Assembly: GCF_000717055.1 (NCBI RefSeq)
Contig: NZ_JNXI01000044.1
Coordinates: forward strand, 1-57,984
Length of the DNA: 57,984 nucleotides
DNA from: Streptomyces iakyrus
GTDB lineage: Bacteria; Actinomycetota; Actinomycetes; Streptomycetales; Streptomycetaceae
Direction: 5' to 3'
The first letter of the stretch is position 1; each line of letters opens with the position of its first letter. Below the pieces are notes generated by a model. That model worked only from the letters and a program-made list of their open reading frames with translations. It had not been told where the DNA came from and did not search any database. A program made the translations under genes and the position numbers. Shown in pieces: positions 52,676 through 57,984 of the stretch.

Positions 52676-53764
52676 TCAGGGGCGCCAGCGTGGGTCGTAA
52701 CCGCTGGTCAGCTTGCGCTTGTTGTGACGCCACCTGGGCTCGTGGTTGACGAGTTCGTTGGTCATGCCGCGCAGCCTGCGGATGACGGCTCCGTACGGCT
52801 TGATGACCAGGGACGACAGGGTGCTGCCCGGGGGCTCGTCCATGAACGGCATGAACGCGTCGGGGAAACCGGGCATCGTGCAGCCGATGCAGATGCCGCC
52901 GACGTTGGGGCAGCCGCCGAGGCCGCCCATCCAGCCGCGTTTGGGCACGTTGCAGTTGACGACCGGGCCCCAGCAGCCCGTTTTCACGAGGCACTTGGGC
53001 GAGTTGTAGTCCGCAGCGAAGTTGGCCTGCTCGTAGTACGAGCCGCGGTCGCAGCCCTCGTGGACGGTCTTCCCGAACAGCCACTGCGGGCGGAGCATGT
53101 GGTCCAGCGGCGGCGGGGGTGCGGAGCCGGCCGCGTGGTACAGGACCCAGATCAGGGTCTCCATGAAGTTCTCGGGCTGGATCGGGCAGCCGGGCACGTT
53201 GACCACGGGCAGGCCGCCCTGGGAGGTGTAGTCCCAGCCCAGGTAGTCGGCCAGGCCCATGCAGCCCGTCGGGTTGCCGGACATGGCGTGGATGCCGCCG
53301 AAGGTGGCGCAGGTGCCGGCGGCGACCACCGCCCAGGCCTTGGGGGCCAGTTGGTCGATCCACCAGTTGAGGGTCTGCGGCTCGCCGGTCTCCGGGTCGT
53401 TGCCGAAGGACGTCCAGTAGCCGTCGCCCTCGATGATGTTCTGGTTGGGGATCGAGCCCTCGATGACGAGGATGAACGGGCCCAGTTCGCCGCGTACGGC
53501 CGCCCGGTAGGGCGCGAGGAAGTCCTCGCCGCCCAGGCTGGGCGAGAGCACCTTGTTGACCAGGTTCACCTTCGGCAGGCCCGGGATCAGCCCGAGCACC
53601 ACGTCCTCGATGGAGGGCTGATCGGCGGCGGTGAGCGAGACGGTGTCACCGTCACAGCTCATGCCCTCGGAGATCCAGAGGATGGTGATCTCGTCTATGC
53701 CCTGCCGGACCTCGGACCGTTCGGGTTCCTTGCTGACTTCGGCGGTGCTGCTGTGGGTTGTCAT
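52676..53764 (-). CDS. hhyS: High-affinity group 1h [NiFe]-hydrogenase small subunit
   Basis: 362 aa. Electron-transfer subunit with three Fe-S clusters. Proximal cluster region: ISEGMSCDGDTVS, where Asp40 stands where classical hydrogenases have the second Cys of CxxC, as known for group 1h; further ligands in AAGTCATFGGI and VVNVPGCPIQPENF. Medial/distal region: HEGCDRGSYYE, SPKCLVKTGCWGPVVNCNVPKRGWMGGLGGCPNVGGICIGCTMPGFPD. No Tat signal and no C-terminal anchor, so the enzyme faces the cytosol. Starts 1 bp after the stop of the 543-aa protein. Confidence 0.96.
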   Translation of the reverse strand: MTTHSSTAEVSKEPERSEVRQGIDEITILWISEGMSCDGDTVSLTAADQPSIEDVVLGLIPGLPKVNLVNKVLSPSLGGEDFLAPYRAAVRGELGPFILVIEGSIPNQNIIEGDGYWTSFGNDPETGEPQTLNWWIDQLAPKAWAVVAAGTCATFGGIHAMSGNPTGCMGLADYLGWDYTSQGGLPVVNVPGCPIQPENFMETLIWVLYHAAGSAPPPPLDHMLRPQWLFGKTVHEGCDRGSYYEQANFAADYNSPKCLVKTGCWGPVVNCNVPKRGWMGGLGGCPNVGGICIGCTMPGFPDAFMPFMDEPPGSTLSSLVIKPYGAVIRRLRGMTNELVNHEPRWRHNKRKLTSGYDPRWRP

Positions 53765-53765
53765 G

Positions 53766-55397
53766 TCACTCGGCCTCCGCTGCGGGGGTCTCGGACTCGG
53801 TCGTGTGCCGCGCCGGGGCTGCGGCGGGAGCCGGTGCCGACGGCTCGTCCCGGGATCCGACGGGGTCGAGGGGTTCGAGCTCGTCGGGCCGGAAGTAGTG
53901 GAAGCGGCCGTACCAGTTGTTCAGTTCGGCGGCCGGGTCGTCGTCGAGGGTGACGGCGAGGTGCACACTGCCGTCCACGTCATGGAAGACGGCGGCGACT
54001 TCGGCGCTGCGTCCGGCCAGGAACATGTCCTGGGCGTCGGCACCGCGGCCCCGCGGGCGGAGCCGTACCCGGCTCCCGCCGCCGAGGGGGACGCCGTCGA
54101 CGAGCACGGTGTCGCTGGTCGGGGAGAGCCCGTCGTCGGCGCCCTCCTGCCACCAGGCGGGGCGGTCGGCGGATGGTGCGGGGGTGGCCGGTGCGGGAGA
54201 GCCCACAGCACCGGACAGCCGACCGGCAGGCGTCGCGGCAGCAGTGACCGGTGCCGGAGAGCCGGCAGGGTCGGACAGCCGGTCCACGGGCGCCGCCGAG
54301 GTGGCCGGGGTCAGGGAGCGGACGGCGCCGTGCAGTCGTTCGAAGACCTCCTGCGGCATGGTGTCGACCCGGTCGAGGATGGCCGCGGCCCGCGGGTCGG
54401 TGGCCCGCGCCTCGCGTTTCTCCTCGTCGGTCAGCAGCATCGTGCGCAGGGTGAGGATCTCGTCGATCTCCGCGGCGTCGTGCAGGTCGCCCGGGCTTTC
54501 GGGGGCGACCTGGGGGTGGTCGGGCAGGATGATCGGCGCGGACAGCAGGACGGGGCCGGTGTCGCCGGACTCGCCGCCGAGCACGGGGAAGGTGAACTCG
54601 TTGTGGCACGCGCGCACGGGTGCTTCCAGACCGGCCGGAGGATCGATCAGCGAGACGAACTCCGCTCCGTCGCCGCCAAGGAGGGTGTGGGTGGCGATGA
54701 GGGCCCGTCGCAGCGCCTCGTCGCGCGTGGTGCGCGGTGCCGGGGCGGGGGCGGTGTTGGTGGTCCGTACGCGGATCCGGCAGAGGTCGTCGGCGAGCCG
54801 TTCGGCGGTGACGGTGGTCTCGGCCCGGACCTCCTCGCGGGTGCGCGCCACCCGCCCGGCGCCCTCCGGCAGCGTCTCGACGTCCTCACCTGCCGCGGCG
54901 CCCACCGCGAAGGTGTGTCCGTCCCGCAGGAGTTCGTCGAGCGGAACCTCCACCTCGCACTCGCGCGGCAGGGCCTCGTCGAAGGTCAGATGTACCGTGC
55001 CGTCGTCGGTGCGCAGCGACTCGACGGGGCGGTGGCCTGCCTCCTGCACCTGCTTGCGCTGCATTTGCAGGTAGCGCACACGCACCCGTACACGGGCGCT
55101 GCCCGGCTGCCGCACCCGCAGCAGGCACTCGGTCTGCTGGTACCAGGAGTCGGCGGAGCCGGAGACGCCGGGCGTGACGGGGCCGTCCGCCTCCACCCAG
55201 TCCCGGGGGAACAACACCCCGAACTGCCAGCGGACGCGGTTTTTGGCGGAGGAGCGGCGGTAGGGGTAGAGGAGGTAGCCCTCGTAGAGGACGGCGTCGG
55301 CGACGGCGCCGAGCTGCTCGAAGACGCCCGGGGACGGACCTGCGCCGCCCCTCGGGGCAGCGCCCTTCGTGCCGCCCTCGGCCAGTGCCTCCGCCAT
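53766..55397 (-). CDS. Uncharacterised 543-aa protein leading the hydrogenase structural operon
   Basis: No known domain recognised. Parts: an N-terminal aromatic/basic block (LYEGYLLYPYRRSSAKNRVRWQFGVLFPRDWVEADG), beta-rich segment (WYQQTECLLRVRQPGSARVRVRVRYLQMQRKQV, CEVEVPLDELL), central domain (RALIATHTLLGGDGAEFVSLIDPPAG, CHNEFTFPVLGG, APIILPDHPQVAPESPGDLHDAAEIDEILTLRTMLLTDEEKREARATDPRAAAILDRVD), a Pro/Ala linker with repeated GSPAP, and a C-terminal domain with RPAWWQEGADDGLSPTSDTVLVDG and FHDVDGSVHLAVTLDDDPAAELNNWYGRFHYFRPDELE. ATG at 55395-55397 is chosen for spacing from AGGAGG; a GTG just before it is too close. Tight linkage to hhySL suggests a dedicated partner or assembly factor. 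Confidence 0.85.
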   Translation of the reverse strand: MAEALAEGGTKGAAPRGGAGPSPGVFEQLGAVADAVLYEGYLLYPYRRSSAKNRVRWQFGVLFPRDWVEADGPVTPGVSGSADSWYQQTECLLRVRQPGSARVRVRVRYLQMQRKQVQEAGHRPVESLRTDDGTVHLTFDEALPRECEVEVPLDELLRDGHTFAVGAAAGEDVETLPEGAGRVARTREEVRAETTVTAERLADDLCRIRVRTTNTAPAPAPRTTRDEALRRALIATHTLLGGDGAEFVSLIDPPAGLEAPVRACHNEFTFPVLGGESGDTGPVLLSAPIILPDHPQVAPESPGDLHDAAEIDEILTLRTMLLTDEEKREARATDPRAAAILDRVDTMPQEVFERLHGAVRSLTPATSAAPVDRLSDPAGSPAPVTAAATPAGRLSGAVGSPAPATPAPSADRPAWWQEGADDGLSPTSDTVLVDGVPLGGGSRVRLRPRGRGADAQDMFLAGRSAEVAAVFHDVDGSVHLAVTLDDDPAAELNNWYGRFHYFRPDELEPLDPVGSRDEPSAPAPAAAPARHTTESETPAAEAE

Positions 55398-55459
55398 CAC
55401 GCCTCCTCGTCACCGTGTGCACGCGCATCCCTTCCACCACGGTCACACCTGTCATCCAC
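55397..55459 (-). CDS. Possible 20-codon leader peptide upstream of the hydrogenase operon
   Basis: GTG at 55457-55459 has a perfect AGGAGG 5 nt upstream, the best ribosome site in the region. The frame encodes VDDRCDRGGRDARAHGDEEA and stops at TGA, which shares its A with the next ATG (TGATG). Translation of the leader would deliver ribosomes to the 543-aa gene. No run of one amino acid that would mark an attenuator, apart from Asp/Arg richness. An alternative ATG at 55455 in another frame is less well placed. Confidence 0.4.
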   Translation of the reverse strand: MDDRCDRGGRDARAHGDEEA

Positions 55460-55523
55460 GCTCGCCTCCTCCGGCGCAGTGCGGTTGGGCCGTTCAGGGG
55501 TGCCGCGGGACGGGAGCACAGCG

Positions 55524-55558
55524 ACGGGCCCGTCGGCGCCGAAGCGCGACGGGCCCGT
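55524..55558 (-). terminator. Hairpin terminator after the DUF6069 gene
   Basis: 12-bp perfect stem ACGGGCCCGTCG / CGACGGGCCCGT, with an 11-nt loop that can itself pair partly. 29 bp past the DUF6069 stop on the minus strand; it isolates that gene from the hydrogenase operon downstream. Confidence 0.75.
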
Positions 55559-55587
55559 GTCGGTGGTGGGGAGGGGGTGGGGCGTGT

Positions 55588-56046
55588 TCAGCGCCGCACG
55601 TGGGCAAGCCTGCGCGCCAGCAGCGGAACGACGACCGCGGCGGCGACCACATGGGACGCGGCGAGGACGATCTGGGTGGACGTGGCGGTGTGCGGGGCGA
55701 CGGCCGGGCCGGCGAGGGACAGTGCGGTGAGCGCGACGGTCGTCACCGTGAAGGTGCGGGCGGGCCGCTTGGCCCAGCGGGCGAGGACGACCGCGAGGAC
55801 GATTCCGGCGACCGACCAGAACAGCACCCCGCCGAAGAATCCGCCGACCGGGATCTCCGCGGCCTCCTCGGCCCCGGGACTCGCCGCTTCCATCGGGACG
55901 CCGGCGGCTCGCGTGACGAGCGCGAACGCCTCCGCCACGACGGCTCCGGCGAGGGTGGCCAGGATGCCCACCAGCCACACGGGGCGGGTGGAGAGAAGGC
56001 CGGACTCGGTCCGGGGTGCCTGGATCTGAGGTGTCGTCACACTCAT
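55588..56046 (-). CDS. DUF6069 family membrane protein
   Basis: 152 aa, four membrane helices (VWLVGILATLAGAVVAEAFALV, GGFFGGVLFWSVAGIVLAVVLA, TFTVTTVALTALSLAGPAV, QIVLAASHVVAAAVVVPLLARRL). Matches the actinobacterial DUF6069 pattern, function unknown. Divergent from the malic enzyme gene. ATG at 56044-56046. Confidence 0.82.
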   Translation of the reverse strand: MSVTTPQIQAPRTESGLLSTRPVWLVGILATLAGAVVAEAFALVTRAAGVPMEAASPGAEEAAEIPVGGFFGGVLFWSVAGIVLAVVLARWAKRPARTFTVTTVALTALSLAGPAVAPHTATSTQIVLAASHVVAAAVVVPLLARRLAHVRR

Positions 56047-56215
56047 ATCACTGTCTCCTGACGGGCGTTGGGGCGCGATGGGCCGTACGGAGAGGTAGAC
56101 CGGACGGCGGTGCGGAACTCATCGGTGTCCGGGGGACGTTTGCAGGGAGCCGGTGTTCATCCGGATGGCACACGTCACCCGCACGAACCGGCGCGTCACG
56201 GGAAGGCGTCACGTC

Positions 56216-57892
56216 ATGGACCAGCCCACACATCACCCCCGCCCCACCACCAGCCCCGCCGTGACGACCCTGGCCGACCCCCTGGTCAACCGGGGCACCG
56301 CCTTCAGCCGCCGCGAACGCGAGGAGCTGGGGATCGACGGGCTGCTGCCGCCGGCCGTGGAGAGCCTGGACGAGCAGGTCGCCCGCGCCTACGAGGCGTT
56401 CCACGGCTACGACAAGCCCCTCAACCGGCACATCTACCTGCGGCAGCTCCAGGACACCAACGAGGTCCTCTTCTACCGCCTGGTCACCGAGTACCTGGAG
56501 GAGCTGCTGCCCGTCGTCTACACGCCGACGGTGGGTGAGGCCTGCCAGAAGTTCAGCGAGATCTACCGGCGGCCGCGCGGCCTGTTCCTGACCTGGGAGG
56601 ACCGCCACCGCTTCCGGGACATCCTGCGCAACCGCCCGCACCGGGACCACGACGTGGACGTCATCGTCGTCACCGACGGGCAGCGCATCCTCGGCCTGGG
56701 CGACCAGGGCGTCGGCGGCATGGGCATCCCCATCGGCAAGCTCAGCCTCTACACGGCCATCGGCGGCATCCACCCCGCCCACACCCTGCCGATCCTGCTG
56801 GACGTCGGCACCGACAACGAGACCCTGCTCGACAACCCCCGCTACCTGGGCCGCCGTGCACGGAGGCTGACCGGCGCCGAGTACGACGAGATGATCGAGG
56901 CGTTCGTCTCGGCGGTCGAGGCGGAGCTGCCCGGGACACTGCTGCAGTGGGAGGACTTCGCCACCGCGCACGCCTACCCGATCCTCGCCCGCTACCGCGA
57001 CCGGCTGCTCACGTTCAACGACGACATCCAGGGCACCGCCGCCGTCACGCTCGGCGCCCTGTCCACCGCGGCGAACGTGGCCGGCACCCCGCTGCCCGAG
57101 CAGCGCGTGGTGATCCTGGGCGCGGGGTCGGCAGCCATCGGTGTCGCCGACATGATCCGAACGGCCATGATCGACGAGGGACTGCCGGAGGACGAGGCCA
57201 CGTCCCGGTTCTGGATCCTCGACGTCGACGGCCTGCTGGTGTCCTCCCGCTCCGAACTGACCCCGCAGCAGCGGGCGTTCGCGCGTGACGACAGCGAGGT
57301 GGCCGACTGGGACGGCACCGGCCTGGCCGAAGTGGTGCGCCGCGTGGAGCCGACGGCGCTCATCGGGCTGTCGACGGCGCACGGCGCGTTCACCGAGGAG
57401 ATCGTGCGACAGATGGCCTCGACCTGCGAACGGCCCGTGGTCTTCCCGCTCTCCAACCCCACCTCGCACTCCGAGGCCGAGCCCGCCGACCTCACCCGCT
57501 GGACCGACGGGCGGGCGCTGATCGCCACCGGCTCGCCCTTCCCGCCGCTGACGGTCGACGGGCGCGAGGTGCCGGTGGCGCAGTCGAACAACGTGTACGT
57601 CTTCCCGGCCATGGGCCTCGCGGTGACCGCGAGCCGGGCCACCCGGGTCACGGACCGCATGCTCGTGGCCGCCGCCCGGGCCGTCGCCCAGTGCGCCGTG
57701 CGGGCGGCGGACGGCGACGACGGCCCCGTGCCGCTGCTGCCGCCGCTGGCCGGGATGCGGGAGTCCGCTCGCGAGATCGCCGTCGCCGCTGCCCTCGCCG
57801 CCGTCGAGGACGGAGTGGCCCCGCAGGCCACGGAGGAGGACCTGCGCGAGGCGGTCGCCCGGGCCCAGTGGGAGCCGCGTTACGCCGACTAG
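56216..57892 (+). CDS. maeA: NAD-dependent malic enzyme (oxaloacetate-decarboxylating)
   Basis: 558 aa, large-type malic enzyme: YLRQLQDTNEVLFYRLVTEYLEELLPVVYTPTVGEACQKFSEIYRRPRGLF, VVTDGQRILGLGDQGVGGMGIPIGKLSLYTAIGGI, metal/substrate site QWEDFATAHAYPILARYRDRLLTFNDDIQGTAAV, Rossmann VVILGAGSAAIGVADMI, PLSNPTSHSEAEPADLTRWTDGRALIATGSPF. It converts malate to pyruvate, CO2 and NADH. ATG at 56216 has GGAAGG about 10 nt upstream; an in-frame GTG at 56153 is possible. The TAG stop is part of the CTAG where the IS element begins, so the last residues could be altered. Confidence 0.93.
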   Translation: MDQPTHHPRPTTSPAVTTLADPLVNRGTAFSRREREELGIDGLLPPAVESLDEQVARAYEAFHGYDKPLNRHIYLRQLQDTNEVLFYRLVTEYLEELLPVVYTPTVGEACQKFSEIYRRPRGLFLTWEDRHRFRDILRNRPHRDHDVDVIVVTDGQRILGLGDQGVGGMGIPIGKLSLYTAIGGIHPAHTLPILLDVGTDNETLLDNPRYLGRRARRLTGAEYDEMIEAFVSAVEAELPGTLLQWEDFATAHAYPILARYRDRLLTFNDDIQGTAAVTLGALSTAANVAGTPLPEQRVVILGAGSAAIGVADMIRTAMIDEGLPEDEATSRFWILDVDGLLVSSRSELTPQQRAFARDDSEVADWDGTGLAEVVRRVEPTALIGLSTAHGAFTEEIVRQMASTCERPVVFPLSNPTSHSEAEPADLTRWTDGRALIATGSPFPPLTVDGREVPVAQSNNVYVFPAMGLAVTASRATRVTDRMLVAAARAVAQCAVRAADGDDGPVPLLPPLAGMRESAREIAVAAALAAVEDGVAPQATEEDLREAVARAQWEPRYAD

Positions 57893-57984
57893 GACTTGTC
57901 CGGCCGATCATGTGACTACTCCGTTGTCGTGTCGTTGATGTGGGCATGGGGCGGGGCGATCTGACAGATGCCGAGTGGGAACGG
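57891..57984 (+). mobile_element. Left end of an IS5-family-like insertion sequence
   Basis: Starts at AGGACTTGTCCGGCCGATCA directly after malic enzyme codons, within a CTAG tetranucleotide, and runs out of the window. The end sequence resembles terminal repeats of Streptomyces IS5-family elements and also the repeat at 16061 (CTAGGGCCTGTC). A transposase start lies 55 bp inside. The right end is not visible, so size and completeness are unknown. Confidence 0.65.
57946..57984 (+). CDS. Transposase, N-terminal fragment (IS5-family type)
   Basis: Thirteen codons to the window edge: MGRGDLTDAEWER. The GDLTDAEWE pattern is the conserved start of Streptomyces IS5/DUF4096-type transposases (DDE enzymes). 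Too short to judge whether the gene is intact. Confidence 0.7.
   Translation, partial: MGRGDLTDAEWER

Noticed and set aside
54886..55455. 189-codon frame overlapping the start of the 543-aa hydrogenase-linked gene
   Set aside because: Arg/Gly-rich shadow in another frame; its ATG is less well spaced from AGGAGG than the GTG of the 20-codon leader frame.
56153..56215. Upstream GTG start for the malic enzyme
   Set aside because: The extra 21 residues lack family similarity and the ATG at 56216 has a GGAAGG site.
1..57984. tRNA, rRNA, CRISPR or prophage features
   Set aside because: No cloverleaf-like sequence, no regularly spaced repeats and no phage structural genes were seen on either strand.

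Overview
The window is typical Streptomyces chromosome: very high G+C, strong third-position GC bias, GTG and even TTG starts, many 4-bp stop/start overlaps, sugar ABC operons without an ATPase gene, and dispersed Streptomyces-type intergenic repeats. It holds about 50 genes, almost all metabolic or transport, in compact operons separated by short regulatory gaps. A transposase starts at the right edge. I see no tRNA, rRNA, CRISPR array, prophage or toxin-antitoxin locus.

Layout. (1) 1-3682, minus: an asparagine-catabolism unit (GntR/FadR regulator, Asn-type permease, asparaginase, aspartase). (2) 3805-5896, minus: uppP and a crcB-DUF190-crcB fluoride-exporter unit. (3) 6065-7330, minus: ArsR regulator and a six-bladed beta-propeller protein. 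(4) 7515-15565: divergent galactan system: secreted GH53 galactanase and GH42 beta-galactosidase (minus), and an ABC importer with its LacI regulator (plus). (5) 15639-16442: a MarR gene and an SseB-like gene, both running into a structured repeat that has truncated the SseB gene. (6) 16750-23269, plus: a second galactoside unit (MFS transporter, two GH35 beta-galactosidases, LacI regulator) behind a perfect palindrome. (7) 23280-25244: P1B-4 metal ATPase. (8) 25330-32775: gabT-FAD/Fe-S oxidase-gabD operon divergent from a PucR activator. (9) 32854-38354: phenylacetate degradation, paaABCDE (minus) divergent from paaI-paaK (plus). (10) 38377-40466: PPM phosphatase and IclR regulator. (11) 40864-55397: a complete high-affinity (group 1h) [NiFe]-hydrogenase supercluster in two convergent halves: hypX-protease-hypB-hypF-hypC-hypD-hypE (plus), and a 543-aa unknown protein-hhyS-hhyL-NifU-like-DUF5947-two small proteins-hypA (minus). 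(12) 55588-57892: DUF6069 membrane protein and NAD-malic enzyme, then the IS element.

How they fit together. The hydrogenase would let starved cells or spores oxidise trace H2 in air. HypX offers an aerobic CO source for the active site, and HypA/B supply nickel, HypC/D/E/F the CN ligands, and the protease the final cleavage. Most other operons feed plant- or soil-derived carbon and nitrogen (galactans, asparagine, GABA-like amines, phenylacetate) into the TCA cycle, and malic enzyme can draw C4 acids out of it.

Most notable: PaaA, the catalytic subunit of phenylacetyl-CoA epoxidase, appears to lack about 65 internal residues including two expected iron ligands. The hydrogenase operon carries several uncharacterised, strongly linked proteins plus a probable leader peptide. 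An uncharacterised FAD/Fe-S oxidase is embedded in the gab operon. Several clear operators can be assigned to neighbouring regulators.
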